This document shows positions 47,483 to 56,799 of a DNA stretch of 64,000 nucleotides, one piece after another. Source of the DNA: Arthrobacter sp. ISL-95 (GTDB taxonomy: Bacteria > Actinomycetota > Actinomycetes > Actinomycetales > Micrococcaceae); NCBI RefSeq assembly GCF_018613695.1, contig NZ_JAGGPR010000011.1, forward strand, positions 124,001 to 188,000, written 5' to 3'. The notes beneath the pieces are model-generated. The model did not search any database, was not told the DNA's origin, and worked only from the letters and a program-made list of their open reading frames with translations. Each line of letters starts with the position of its first letter. The stretch's first letter is position 1. The translations under genes were made by a program, and so were the position numbers.

Positions 47483-47529
47483 GCAAGGCGCGTTACCTTC
47501 CGGTTTTGCCGGTCGGTGACGCGCCTTGC
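47483..47529 (+). terminator. Hairpin terminator after the FKBP gene
   Basis: GCAAGGCGCGTTACC (47483-47497) pairs with GGTGACGCGCCTTGC (47515-47529) at 14 of 15 positions. The T tract after it is weak (TGCTTTC), so termination may be partial before pafBC. Confidence 0.6.
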
Positions 47530-47550
47530 TGCTTTCGGGCTGGTTTTTAG

Positions 47551-47556
47551 TAACGT
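47551..47556 (+). promoter_or_regulatory. -10 box TAACGT, leaderless start of pafBC
   Basis: TAACGT ends 7 bases before the GTG at 47564; no ribosome site is seen. Confidence 0.5.
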
Positions 47557-47563
47557 AGCAACC

Positions 47564-49582
47564 GTGTCCGCATCCCGCACTGAACGTCTCCTGAACCTTC
47601 TCCTGGCTTTGCTCAATACCAAGGTGGGCCTCCCACGCGCCGTGCTGCGCGAAAAGGTGTACCACGATTCCGCGGAGAACGATGTCGCCTTCGGACGGAT
47701 GTTTGAGCGCGACAAAGTGGATCTGAAGCAATTCGGCTTTGAGATCGAAACCTTGATGGACCCCCGAAGCTTCGGAGCAGACGACCCCGCAACTGCGCGC
47801 TACCGGATCGGCAAGGGCTCCAACCGGCTTCCTGATGTGAGCTTGACGCCGGCAGAGGGGACCGTACTGTTGCTCGCTGCACAACTCTGGGAACGAGCGG
47901 CACTTGGCACGGCAGCCGCCAACGCGGTACGTAAGTTGCAGGCAGCCGGCGGATTTACGGACGTGGACCTCCCTGCAGGGGTCCAGCCGCGGATCAAGCC
48001 GGCCGGACAAGCCTTCGACGACGTCGTGGCGGCCATGCACGGCAAGCACCCGGTCCGCTTCGGCTACCTTGCGGTCAGTACCGGGCGGGAAGAAGTCCGC
48101 GAAGTAGAGCCGTGGGGCCTGGGCAGCCGCTTCGGTCAGTGGTACCTCGTGGGCTTCGACCGGGGGAGGAGTGCAAAAAGGCTCTTCAGGCTCTCAAGGA
48201 TGACCACAGCAGTCAGCATCGTCGACACCAGCAGCTTTCTTCCTCCGGAAGGCTTCAACGCCCGGGCTGAGCTGGACGAACTCAACGAACTCCCCGTCCG
48301 GCAAGCCACTTTGGATGTCGAAAGGGATAGATTGCTTGCCTTGCGTAAAAAGGCCACATCCGTCGAAAACCCTGCGGATGAAAGCGGCCGTGACCGCATA
48401 ACGATCGATTTCCGTGATCCGGAGCAGCTGGCCGAAGAGCTGGCATCCTACGGACCGCATGTGAAGGTGGCCGGCCCCGCTGAACTGAGTGCCGCCGTCG
48501 TACGCCGACTGAAAGCTGCCGCTGACTTTGACGACGCTCCGCCGGTACCCCGCCGGTTCCCTGAGGCGGGGCGTGCGCCCCGGGCGCGCAAGCGCACCTC
48601 CGAGGACCAGTTGGCCAGGATGCTGCAGCTGGTGCCTTTTCTGGTCCACCACCAAGGGCTGCACATCCAGCAGGTCGCTGATCAATTTGGCATCAGCCGC
48701 AAGGCGTTGATCGATGACTTGAAGATCCTCATCTGTTCCGGCCTGCCAGAGGGGTATCCGGACGACCTTCTGGACATCCAGTGGGAAAACGACCACGTCT
48801 ACATTTCCGAGCATCTGGACCTGAACCGTCCGGTCCGTTTCAGCGAAGACGAAGCCGCAGCATTGCTGACCGGCCTGGCCATGCTAGGAGACTTGCCCGC
48901 CCTGGCCGGTATGTCCGAGGGCGAGTCAGGCAACGCACTTGAATCGGTGACCATCAAGCTGACTGGTGCTGCGGGGCAGGCAGCAAGATTGGCCGGTTCC
49001 GTGTCCGGCCAATCGGTGACACCCGAACAGTCAGATTCTTTCGCCACGATAACCCAGGCAATCAGGGAAGGTCAGCAGCTGCGGCTCAGGTACTTCTCGT
49101 TGCAACGCGACGAAGTGACCGAGCGCGACGTGGACCCCCTGCGGCTCTACTCCCTGGACAATACGTGGTACTTCGAGGCCTACTGCCACAGTAAGGCCGG
49201 CATCAGAAACTTCCGGCTGGACAGGGTGGAGACCTTGGAGCCCAACGGCCATGCTGCGTCCGGATCCGCAACTGCCGGGCAGGACTTCCCGGCACGGTTG
49301 TTCACGCCCGGCGACGACGACGTCCTGGTGACCCTTCAACTGACGCGCCAGGGCGCCGGGCTGGCAGATGATTACTACGCCGACCGCACGGCCCAACTGC
49401 CCGATGGCGGTCTGCTCGCTGAGGTGAGGTTTGGCGACGCCGGATGGCTGCGGATGTTTGTTTCCCAGCATGGGGGTTCGGTCCGGATTCTCGAACCCGG
49501 GTCCTTGCGTCAGGAGACCCGAGCGTGGATTGACGCTGCCCTGGGTCAGTACGACTCACCTTCAGACACCAAGGCTGGCTAG
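47564..49582 (+). CDS. pafBC: DNA-damage response activator PafBC (natural fusion)
   Basis: A 672-residue fusion of the two WYL-domain regulators that are separate PafB and PafC in mycobacteria. Each half has a winged helix (SRTERLLNLLLALLNTKVG near the start; LVHHQGLHIQQVADQFGISRKALIDDL in the middle) and a WYL domain (YLVGFDRGRSAKRLFRLSRM; TWYFEAYCHSKAGIRNFRLDRVE) plus a C-terminal extension. PafBC activates RecA-independent DNA repair genes with the sigma70 holoenzyme. The fused form is the one crystallised from Arthrobacter aurescens. Its place between the proteasome and tat genes matches M. tuberculosis Rv2096c-Rv2095c. Confidence 0.95.
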   Translation: MSASRTERLLNLLLALLNTKVGLPRAVLREKVYHDSAENDVAFGRMFERDKVDLKQFGFEIETLMDPRSFGADDPATARYRIGKGSNRLPDVSLTPAEGTVLLLAAQLWERAALGTAAANAVRKLQAAGGFTDVDLPAGVQPRIKPAGQAFDDVVAAMHGKHPVRFGYLAVSTGREEVREVEPWGLGSRFGQWYLVGFDRGRSAKRLFRLSRMTTAVSIVDTSSFLPPEGFNARAELDELNELPVRQATLDVERDRLLALRKKATSVENPADESGRDRITIDFRDPEQLAEELASYGPHVKVAGPAELSAAVVRRLKAAADFDDAPPVPRRFPEAGRAPRARKRTSEDQLARMLQLVPFLVHHQGLHIQQVADQFGISRKALIDDLKILICSGLPEGYPDDLLDIQWENDHVYISEHLDLNRPVRFSEDEAAALLTGLAMLGDLPALAGMSEGESGNALESVTIKLTGAAGQAARLAGSVSGQSVTPEQSDSFATITQAIREGQQLRLRYFSLQRDEVTERDVDPLRLYSLDNTWYFEAYCHSKAGIRNFRLDRVETLEPNGHAASGSATAGQDFPARLFTPGDDDVLVTLQLTRQGAGLADDYYADRTAQLPDGGLLAEVRFGDAGWLRMFVSQHGGSVRILEPGSLRQETRAWIDAALGQYDSPSDTKAG

Positions 49583-49585
49583 ACT
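49580..49585 (+). promoter_or_regulatory. -10 box TAGACT formed by the pafBC stop codon
   Basis: TAGACT begins with the TAG stop of pafBC and ends 6 bases before the ATG at 49592, matching the leaderless promoter pattern seen elsewhere in the window. Confidence 0.45.
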
Positions 49586-49591
49586 ACTCAA

Positions 49592-49942
49592 ATGCCTTGG
49601 TGGTTCTGGATCCTGTTGTGGATCGCGCTTATAGCCCTTTCGTTGCTCCTCTACCTGTCATTGGGGTACCGCCTATACAGGAAATTCATAGCAACTGTTC
49701 ATGAACTGGCTGCCGCAAATAAACGTTTCAGCAACCTTTCACCTGCTCCGGAAACCTCCGACGTTGAAGCCTCGGAACCGCGGCCGGAACCGGGCTCCGC
49801 AATTTTTGCCTCGCCGGAACAGATGCGTCATGATTACCTGACGGCCAAAGCCTTCCGTCAGGAAGTTCGTCGTCAGCGGCGCGTCAAGCGCAAAGCCGAG
49901 CGGGGTCAACCGCAGTCCCTGCACGACATTGAATTCAGATAG
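49592..49942 (+). CDS. Small single-pass membrane protein, unknown function
   Basis: A 116-residue protein: one N-terminal membrane segment (residues 3-26, PWWFWILLWIALIALSLLLYLSLG), a middle polar linker rich in Glu and Pro, and a basic C-terminal helix (about 80-110, KAFRQEVRRQRRVKRKAERG). I do not recognise a family. It lies between pafBC and tatA, 9 bp after the former and 36 bp before the latter. The basic tail should be cytoplasmic, given the short N-terminus. A role linked to Tat transport or DNA-damage signalling is only positional. Confidence 0.75.
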   Translation: MPWWFWILLWIALIALSLLLYLSLGYRLYRKFIATVHELAAANKRFSNLSPAPETSDVEASEPRPEPGSAIFASPEQMRHDYLTAKAFRQEVRRQRRVKRKAERGQPQSLHDIEFR

Positions 49943-49978
49943 ACGTAGGATGTATCCAAAAGGAAAGGACCTCCCCAC

Positions 49979-50248
49979 ATGAGGCTCGAAGGCTGGCATC
50001 TCATCATCATCATCGTTCTGGCTCTGGTGCTCTTTGCAGCACCGAAGCTGCCGTCCATGGCGCGCAGCATTGGGCAGTCGATGCGTATTTTCAAGTCTGA
50101 AGTCCGGGAGATGAAGAAGGATGGTTCTTCCGAGGCAAAGGACTCCCAGGACGCATCCGACGCCGTCGAAGGCAAGGTCGTAGGCCACCCGGACGTCACC
50201 ACCAAGAACACCGGCGAGACTGACGTACCGCCCGCTAACCGCGTCTAA
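49979..50248 (+). CDS. tatA: Sec-independent translocase subunit TatA
   Basis: An 89-residue Tat pore subunit: N-terminal membrane helix (WHLIIIIVLALVLFAAPKLP, residues 6-25), the hinge APKLP, an amphipathic helix (SMARSIGQSMRIFKSEVREM) and an acidic tail. It assembles with TatC to export folded proteins. ATG follows AAAGGAAAGGA. tatC starts 6 bp after its stop. A tatB gene is not adjacent. Confidence 0.95.
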   Translation: MRLEGWHLIIIIVLALVLFAAPKLPSMARSIGQSMRIFKSEVREMKKDGSSEAKDSQDASDAVEGKVVGHPDVTTKNTGETDVPPANRV

Positions 50249-50254
50249 AGAGAA

Positions 50255-51091
50255 GTGGTAGAAACGAAGGGGCGCAAAGCCAACCCCGAAGCCCGGATGG
50301 CGCTCCTGGACCACCTCAAGGAGCTGCGGAACCGGCTCTTCAAGGCTGCAATCGGCGTCATTGTGGGAACAGTGGTGGGCTTCATTGTCTACCAGCCCCT
50401 CTTGGAAGCGTTGATCAAGCCGATCAAGGACCTCAACGAAAAGGAGGGACGCGCTGCCACACTGAACTTCGACGGCGTGGCCAGTTCTTTCGACCTCATG
50501 GTCCAGGTTTCGGTCTTTCTCGGCGTCATCCTGTCCAGCCCCGTCTGGATCTACCAGCTTTGGGCCTTCATTGTTCCCGGGCTTCACAAGAAGGAGCGGC
50601 GTCTGGCGCTGTCCTTCGTGGCAGCAGCAGTGCCGTTGTTCATCGGCGGCGTCCTGCTTGCGTGGCTCGTGCTCCCCAATGCTGTTAGAGTGCTGACCGA
50701 TTTCACTCCGGTCGGCGGTTCAAACTTCATCAGCGCTGAAATTTACCTGGCCTTCGTTCTCCGGCTTTTGCTCGCCTTCGGTATCGCTTTCCTGGTACCG
50801 GTGGTACTGGTGGGATTGAACCTCGCTGGAATTATCAAGGGCAAACAGCTCGTCAAGAGTTGGCGAATCACCATCTTCCTGGTCTGCCTGTTCGCTGCGA
50901 TGGCTGCTCCGGGCGCTGACGCCATGAGCATGTTCTATCTTGCAGCGCCCATGCTGCTCCTGTTCTTCGCGGCCATTGGCGTTTGTCTTCTGAACGACCG
51001 GCGTCGTGAGCGCCGGGCCATCAAGCAGGCTGCTGAGACTGAAGCCACTGCCGACATCGCAACCCCGGCCACGGATCTGGAGAATCTCTAG
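50255..51091 (+). CDS. tatC: Sec-independent translocase subunit TatC
   Basis: A 278-residue six-helix membrane protein that recognises twin-arginine signal peptides. The N-terminus MALLDHLKELRNRLFKAA and the loop FIVPGLHKKERRLA are family signatures; Glu in the LDHLKELR region contacts the signal. A charged C-tail of about 40 residues follows the last helix. GTG at 50255, 6 bp after tatA, with AGAGAAG upstream. Confidence 0.96.
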   Translation: MVETKGRKANPEARMALLDHLKELRNRLFKAAIGVIVGTVVGFIVYQPLLEALIKPIKDLNEKEGRAATLNFDGVASSFDLMVQVSVFLGVILSSPVWIYQLWAFIVPGLHKKERRLALSFVAAAVPLFIGGVLLAWLVLPNAVRVLTDFTPVGGSNFISAEIYLAFVLRLLLAFGIAFLVPVVLVGLNLAGIIKGKQLVKSWRITIFLVCLFAAMAAPGADAMSMFYLAAPMLLLFFAAIGVCLLNDRRRERRAIKQAAETEATADIATPATDLENL

Positions 51092-51103
51092 ACCTTGGCC
51101 CAC

Positions 51104-51109
51104 TAGGCT
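51104..51109 (+). promoter_or_regulatory. -10 box TAGGCT, leaderless start of helY
   Basis: TAGGCT ends 6 bases before the ATG at 51116 and no ribosome site is present. Confidence 0.55.
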
Positions 51110-51115
51110 TGATGC

Positions 51116-54091
51116 ATGTCCTCCATTTCCGGGTCTTCATCTCCATCAGACCGCTACCAGGCGGCAGCCCAGCGGGCAGCTGAGTCAAAAACCTACCTTG
51201 GCGCGTTCGCCCGCTCCTTGGCATTTGAACTTGACGACTTCCAACGTGAAGCCTGCAGGTCGCTCCAGGAGGGCCGCGGCGTTCTGGTGGCAGCTCCTAC
51301 CGGTGCCGGAAAGACGATCGTTGGCGAGTTTGCGATCTATCTGGCCCTGGAAAGGGGACTCAAGGCGTTTTACACCACGCCCATCAAGGCGCTCAGCAAC
51401 CAGAAGTACTCGGAGCTGGCTGCAAAATACGGTTCGGCCAACGTTGGCCTGCTGACGGGCGATACCACCATCAACGGCGAAGCTCCTGTGGTGGTCATGA
51501 CCACCGAAGTTCTTCGGAACATGCTTTACGCCGACTCTGAAACCCTGGGAGACCTGGGTTTCGTGGTGATGGACGAAGTCCACTACCTGGCCGACCGTTT
51601 CCGCGGTGCCGTGTGGGAAGAAGTCATCATCCATTTGCCCAGCGAAGTGCAGGTTGCCTCGCTAAGCGCCACAGTTTCCAATGCCGAAGAATTCGGCGCA
51701 TGGTTGGACACCGTGCGGGGCGATACTGATGTGATCGTTTCCGAGCACCGCCCCGTGCCGCTATGGCAGCACGTCATGGTGGGCCGGGAAATAGTGGATC
51801 TCTTTGCCGGCGATACCACCTTTGACGAAATCGCGCCCCAAGCCCCGGGAGCACAGGAAACAGCAGTACCTGACCTTTCCGAATCAGACGAGGTCCTGGC
51901 CGAGCCCCCCGCCATCGATCGCCGACGCGTCTCCGCCAAGCGGTCGTCCACGAACACGGCCCGGCAGGCGGTCACCGGCCCCGAATTCGAGGTGAACCCG
52001 GACCTGCTGGCAATGGCACGCTCTGAGAGCCGGATGAACATGAATGGCCGGTTTGGACACGGGGGCCGGAACCGCCGGCGTCAGGACCGCTATCGCGACG
52101 AGCGGCAACAGTCAGAGCAGCGCAGTCCTGTCCGAAAGGCCAGTCGTCCGCAAGTCATTGAGAGCCTCAGACGCCAGGATCTCTTGCCCGCGATCACGTT
52201 CATCTTTTCCAGGGCCGGTTGTGACGCAGCCGTAGCCCAGTGTGCATCATCGGGACTTTGGCTTACCACTGAGCAGGAGCAACAGATCATTGCCCAGCAG
52301 GTGGACGAGGCCAGCCACGAGATCCCAGCGGACGATCTCGACGTCCTCGGATTCTGGGGTTGGCGTGACGGACTCATCAGGGGCTTCGCTGCCCACCACG
52401 CGGGCATGCTTCCGACTTTCAAGGAAGTAGTGGAAAAGCTCTTTGCCGACGGCCTGGTCAAGGCTGTCTTCGCCACCGAAACGTTGGCCCTTGGCGTCAA
52501 CATGCCCGCACGCTGCGTGGTGCTGGAAAAGCTGGAAAAGTTCAACGGTGAAGCGCACGTCAACATCACGGCGGGGGAGTACACCCAGCTGACCGGGCGT
52601 GCCGGACGCCGGGGAATCGACGTCGAGGGCCATGCCGTGGTGCTGTGGCAGCCGGGGACAGATCCCGCCGCCGTAGCCGGGCTTGCCTCCCGACGCACCT
52701 ACCCCCTGAACTCCAGTTTTCGGCCTACGTACAACATGAGCATCAACCTGATTGCCCAGTTCGGACGGGTCCGGGCCCGTGAAATTCTTGAATCCTCTTT
52801 CGCCCAGTTCCAAGCTGACCGTTCGGTGGTTGGCCTCGCCCGGCAAGTTCGTGGGCGTGAAGAGTCGCTGGCAGGCTATGCCAAATCCATGCAGTGCCAT
52901 TTGGGCGACTTCACAGAGTACGGAAAGCTTCGACGCGAACTCAGCGATGCCGAGAATTTTGCCGCCCGGGACCACCAGCGCGCCCGGAAGTCCCATGTTG
53001 CTGACTCCCTCACGCGCTTACTCCCCGGCGATGTAATCAGCATTTACAGCGGTCGGCTTGCAGGACATGCAGTAGTGCTGGAGGTGGACCGCAATGCCCG
53101 GGAACCGCGGCCTTCGGTGCTCACCTCTGACAACCAGCTGCGACGCATTGGCGTCCACGACCTCGATGGTCCGGTGTCGCCGGTGACGCGTATCCGTATT
53201 CCTAAATCCTTCAACGCCAAGGTTCCCAAGGCACGCCGGGACCTCGCCTCGTCCATGCGGCACGCCATCAGCGAAGACGCGCCCCAAAGCCGGCGCAACA
53301 GCAGGCACGAAGACTTTGGACTCGGGGCCCGCCTGCCGGACCAGGAAAAGAAAATCGCGGACCTTCGCCGGGCGCTGCGGGCGCATCCCTGCCACGGCTG
53401 CAGCGAACGCGAAGACCACGCACGGTGGTCGGAGCGTTGGTGGAAGCTGCGCAGGGAGACCGATGGCTTGGTGCGGCAAATCCAAGGCAGGACCAACACC
53501 ATTGCCAAGACGTTCGACCGCGTCTGCGATGTTCTTTCGGTCTACGGTTACCTGGAAACCAACGACGCCGGACACGTCACCATCAGTGCCGACGGGCAGA
53601 GGCTTCGCCGGATCTACGGTGAGAAGGACCTCCTCATCTCCCAGACTGTGCGGCGCGGTGCCATCAACGACCTCGACGCCGCTGAACTGGCCTCCCTGGC
53701 GAGCACACTCGTGTACCAGGCCAAGAGGGAAGACCGGGGGCTGCGGCCCAGGATGCCTTCCGTTTCACTGGAATCGGCTGTAGACATCGTCATCCGCGAA
53801 TGGTCGCAGCTCGAAGATACCGAGGAACGCAACAGACTGCCTTTGACCGGCGAACCCGAACTTGGACTGATGTGGCCCATGTACAAGTGGGCCAAGGGGC
53901 GCCACCTTCAGGACGTGCTGAGCGGAACGGACCTTGCGGCCGGAGACTTTGTCCGGTGGGCCAAGCAAGTGGTGGACCTCCTTGACCAGCTGGCCAAAAT
54001 CCCGCAACTGGACCCGCGTTTGGCTCGTATATGCCGGGAATCCATCGATTTGGTCCGCCGCGGCGTGGTGGCTTACTCCACCGTGGCTTAG
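51116..54091 (+). CDS. helY: Ski2/Mtr4-like DEAD/DEAH helicase HelY
   Basis: A 991-residue superfamily 2 RNA helicase. Motif I APTGAGKT is at 60-67, motif II DEVHY near 153, motif III SLSATVSNAEEF, then a charged insertion (about 235-345) before the second RecA domain with FSRAGCD and LTGRAGRRGIDVEGHAV (motif VI). The C-terminal 400 residues hold the DSHCT-type helical domain. It probably unwinds RNA for decay or processing. It follows tatC as in M. tuberculosis Rv2093c-Rv2092c and closes the conserved cluster. Confidence 0.93.
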   Translation: MSSISGSSSPSDRYQAAAQRAAESKTYLGAFARSLAFELDDFQREACRSLQEGRGVLVAAPTGAGKTIVGEFAIYLALERGLKAFYTTPIKALSNQKYSELAAKYGSANVGLLTGDTTINGEAPVVVMTTEVLRNMLYADSETLGDLGFVVMDEVHYLADRFRGAVWEEVIIHLPSEVQVASLSATVSNAEEFGAWLDTVRGDTDVIVSEHRPVPLWQHVMVGREIVDLFAGDTTFDEIAPQAPGAQETAVPDLSESDEVLAEPPAIDRRRVSAKRSSTNTARQAVTGPEFEVNPDLLAMARSESRMNMNGRFGHGGRNRRRQDRYRDERQQSEQRSPVRKASRPQVIESLRRQDLLPAITFIFSRAGCDAAVAQCASSGLWLTTEQEQQIIAQQVDEASHEIPADDLDVLGFWGWRDGLIRGFAAHHAGMLPTFKEVVEKLFADGLVKAVFATETLALGVNMPARCVVLEKLEKFNGEAHVNITAGEYTQLTGRAGRRGIDVEGHAVVLWQPGTDPAAVAGLASRRTYPLNSSFRPTYNMSINLIAQFGRVRAREILESSFAQFQADRSVVGLARQVRGREESLAGYAKSMQCHLGDFTEYGKLRRELSDAENFAARDHQRARKSHVADSLTRLLPGDVISIYSGRLAGHAVVLEVDRNAREPRPSVLTSDNQLRRIGVHDLDGPVSPVTRIRIPKSFNAKVPKARRDLASSMRHAISEDAPQSRRNSRHEDFGLGARLPDQEKKIADLRRALRAHPCHGCSEREDHARWSERWWKLRRETDGLVRQIQGRTNTIAKTFDRVCDVLSVYGYLETNDAGHVTISADGQRLRRIYGEKDLLISQTVRRGAINDLDAAELASLASTLVYQAKREDRGLRPRMPSVSLESAVDIVIREWSQLEDTEERNRLPLTGEPELGLMWPMYKWAKGRHLQDVLSGTDLAAGDFVRWAKQVVDLLDQLAKIPQLDPRLARICRESIDLVRRGVVAYSTVA

Positions 54092-54140
54092 CCCGTTCTT
54101 TCCCTGATAGACAGTTTTCAACGCTCAAGGAGCACATCGC

Positions 54141-55799
54141 ATGAACCAGCCAGGCGTGCCGGCCGGCCCGGACCACAACAGCACAGACCGCAAGGTCACG
54201 ATGTACCGCAATGGTTCGATCTATACCGCGGCAGATCCCTTTGCCACAGCAATGGTGGTGGACGGCGATACCGTAGCCTGGGTCGGCTCCGAGCAGGCAG
54301 CGACGTCAATTGCTGACTCGTCCATGGAAATCATCGATCTCCGGGGGGCGCTCCTCGCGCCGGGCTTCGTCGACTCACATGCACACCTGACGGAGACGGG
54401 TATTGCCCTGTCCGGACTGAAACTCGCCGAGGTACGTTCGGCCAGGGAATTGTTGGATGCCGTTGCCTCCGCCGGCGGCACGGGCACAGTACTGGGTCAC
54501 GGTTGGGATGAAACAGCGTGGATCGATCCCACGCTCCCTACGTTGGAAGAGATCGAAAGGGCGGCCGCCGGACGGCACGTCTACCTCTCACGCATCGACG
54601 TCCATTCAGCCCTCGTGTCATCCTCGCTTGTTGCGGCGGCAGGACTGAACAGCCTGGACGGGTTCTCCGGGGAGGCGCGCGTGGTCCGGGCAGCACATAC
54701 GGCTGCCCGGCTTACTGCCCGGAATTTCTCGGAGTCCCAACGGGGCAGCTATCAGGAATCGGCCCTGCGCGAGGCTGCTTCCCACGGTTACGTTGCCTTG
54801 GCTGAGATGTCCGCACCCCACATTTGCGGCCCGGAGGACCTGAGGATGTCCGCATCTTGGAACGGCAACTGGAACACGCCCGAGGTCCTGCCGTACTGGG
54901 GTGAGCTTGCTACCTCGGGGGAGCACGCGCAGGAAATTCTGGACGGCCTGGGTACCAAGGTCCTGGGCCTTGCCGGTGACCTCAACATGGATGGTTCCAT
55001 CGGTTCCCGTACGGCGGCCCTCGCGGAGGACTACTCCGATGCCAGCGGCCAGCGCGGTACTTTGTACCTTTCAGTTGACGACGCCGCCAAACACCTTGTG
55101 GCTACGTCGCTGCTGGGAGTCCAAGCCGGCTTCCACGTCATAGGTGACGCTGGTCTGGGCGCTGTACTGGACGCGTTTGACGCCGCAGCGGCTGAGGTGG
55201 GGGAGCAGCGTATCCGGGCAGCCGGCCACCGCCTCGAACACGTGGAGATGGCTGACCAATCCGCTATCGACCGGCTGGCCAAGTTCTCCGTGTCGGTTAG
55301 CGTTCAGCCTGTCTTCGACGCCCTATGGGGTGCTGCAGGTGGTCTCTACGAACAACGTTTGGGTGGCCGCAGCCAAGAGATGAATCCCTTTGCCTCCTTC
55401 TACGCGAGCGGCGTCCCCATAGCCTTCGGAAGCGATAGCCCGGTAACCCCTCTCCGCCCGTGGTCGAGCGTTCGAGCCTGTTTGGAGCACAGCAACCCGG
55501 AACAGAGAATATCGGCTCGTGCCGCTTTCCTGGGGCACACACGTGCGGGATGGCGGGCTACCAAGCACCGGAATCCCCTGATGGGGCAGCTTGTCCCGGG
55601 TGCTCCTGCCAGTTTCGCTGTGTGGGAGGTGGACGAACTGATGGTCCAGGTAGCTGACAGCCGCGTGCAGTCATGGAGCACTGATCCCCGGGCGCGAACG
55701 CCCCTTTTGCCGGCCCTGGACACCGGCAGCGACCCCCGCTGCCTGCAAACGGTGCGCGAGGGACACGAGCTGTTCGCTCACGAGTCCCTCAGGGTTTGA
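54141..55799 (+). CDS. Amidohydrolase, YtcJ-like (Amidohydro_3)
   Basis: A 552-residue metal-dependent hydrolase. N-terminal beta sandwich, then APGFVDSHAHLTETG with metal ligands His80 and His82, HVIGDAG and GHRLEHVEMAD for further ligands, and AFGSDSPVTPL with the catalytic Asp. Members hydrolyse formamides, cyclic amides or similar small molecules; the substrate is not evident. ATG follows AAGGAG. It stands alone between helY and the mannosyltransferase gene. Confidence 0.85.
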   Translation: MNQPGVPAGPDHNSTDRKVTMYRNGSIYTAADPFATAMVVDGDTVAWVGSEQAATSIADSSMEIIDLRGALLAPGFVDSHAHLTETGIALSGLKLAEVRSARELLDAVASAGGTGTVLGHGWDETAWIDPTLPTLEEIERAAAGRHVYLSRIDVHSALVSSSLVAAAGLNSLDGFSGEARVVRAAHTAARLTARNFSESQRGSYQESALREAASHGYVALAEMSAPHICGPEDLRMSASWNGNWNTPEVLPYWGELATSGEHAQEILDGLGTKVLGLAGDLNMDGSIGSRTAALAEDYSDASGQRGTLYLSVDDAAKHLVATSLLGVQAGFHVIGDAGLGAVLDAFDAAAAEVGEQRIRAAGHRLEHVEMADQSAIDRLAKFSVSVSVQPVFDALWGAAGGLYEQRLGGRSQEMNPFASFYASGVPIAFGSDSPVTPLRPWSSVRACLEHSNPEQRISARAAFLGHTRAGWRATKHRNPLMGQLVPGAPASFAVWEVDELMVQVADSRVQSWSTDPRARTPLLPALDTGSDPRCLQTVREGHELFAHESLRV

Positions 55800-55947
55800 T
55801 GCAAGCGGCCACGAGCCGCGGCATGTGGTTGACGCCACAGCCGCCAAACGAGCCCATGCTGTCGTCCTATAATGGAGAGTTGCGCCAGAATGCCAGCCGC
55901 CAGGCTGCTCCGGCACACTGACCGCTCCATCAAGGAAAGGCCTCTTC

Positions 55948-56691
55948 TTGCGTGTCTTGACGATCATTCCCACCTACAACGAGCTGGAATCGCTCCCCGT
56001 GACCTTGGGGCGACTGCGTGCCGCAGTGCCGCACTCCGATGTCCTGGTGGTTGACGACAACAGTCCTGACGGCACGGGAAAGCTTGCCGACGACTTCGCC
56101 GCAGAGGACAGCCAGGTACATGTTCTTCATCGCAAGGGGAAGGAAGGCCTTGGGGCTGCCTACATCGCAGGCTTCAAGTGGGGACTGGCCGCAGGCTATG
56201 ACGTCCTGGTGGAAATGGACGCCGACGGTTCGCACAAGCCTGAACAATTGCCGCTTCTCCTCGATGCCGTTGAGGGTGGGGCGGATCTTGCCATGGGCTC
56301 ACGGTGGGTTCCGGGTGGCAGTGTGGTTAACTGGCCGCTTTACCGTCAGGCCATCTCCCGGATCGGCAGCACCTACGCCCGCATCATGCTGGGTGTCAAA
56401 ATCAAGGACGTCACCGGAGGCTACCGCGCCTTCCGCCGCAGCACGCTGGAGGCGTTGAACCTGGACGAGGTGGAGTCGGTTGGCTACGGCTTCCAGGTAG
56501 ACCTCGCATGGCGTGTGGCCAAGCTGGGGCTCCGCATCGAAGAGCGCCCCATCACATTCGTCGAGCGCGAGCTCGGGGCATCGAAGATGAGCGGCAACAT
56601 TGTGGTTGAGGCCATGATCAACGTCACCAAGTGGGGACTCGCGGCACGTTGGGCAAAGCTCACCCGCAAGTCACCTGCAGTAGCCAAGTAA
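55948..56691 (+). CDS. ppm1: Polyprenol-phosphate-mannose synthase (Ppm1 GT2 domain)
   Basis: A 247-residue GT2 enzyme that makes polyprenyl-phospho-mannose from GDP-mannose, the donor for lipoglycans and protein O-mannosylation. Motifs: IIPTYNELESLPVTL, VVDDNSPDGTG and EMDADGSHKPEQLP (DAD). It lacks the acyltransferase and membrane domains fused to it in some mycobacteria. The TTG at 55948 has AAGGAAAGG upstream and gives the canonical N-terminus. It neighbours rbpA, as Rv2051c neighbours Rv2050. The 148 bp before it hold no gene. Confidence 0.92.
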   Translation: MRVLTIIPTYNELESLPVTLGRLRAAVPHSDVLVVDDNSPDGTGKLADDFAAEDSQVHVLHRKGKEGLGAAYIAGFKWGLAAGYDVLVEMDADGSHKPEQLPLLLDAVEGGADLAMGSRWVPGGSVVNWPLYRQAISRIGSTYARIMLGVKIKDVTGGYRAFRRSTLEALNLDEVESVGYGFQVDLAWRVAKLGLRIEERPITFVERELGASKMSGNIVVEAMINVTKWGLAARWAKLTRKSPAVAK

Positions 56692-56711
56692 CTCAGGACG
56701 CTAAGCACACA

Positions 56712-56760
56712 GAAAGGCCGGGTCCGGCTCCCAATAAGGGAAGCCGGACCCGGCCTTTTC
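56712..56760. terminator. Bidirectional terminator between ppm1 and rbpA
   Basis: A long stem, AAGGCCGGGTCCGGCT with its complement (56714-56729 and 56741-56757), followed by TTTTC on the plus strand; on the minus strand the stem is followed by a TTTC stretch. It serves both convergent genes. Confidence 0.8.
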
Positions 56761-56799
56761 GCTACCTCGTTGATCGTCCGTAAGTGGACGAGAAACGAA

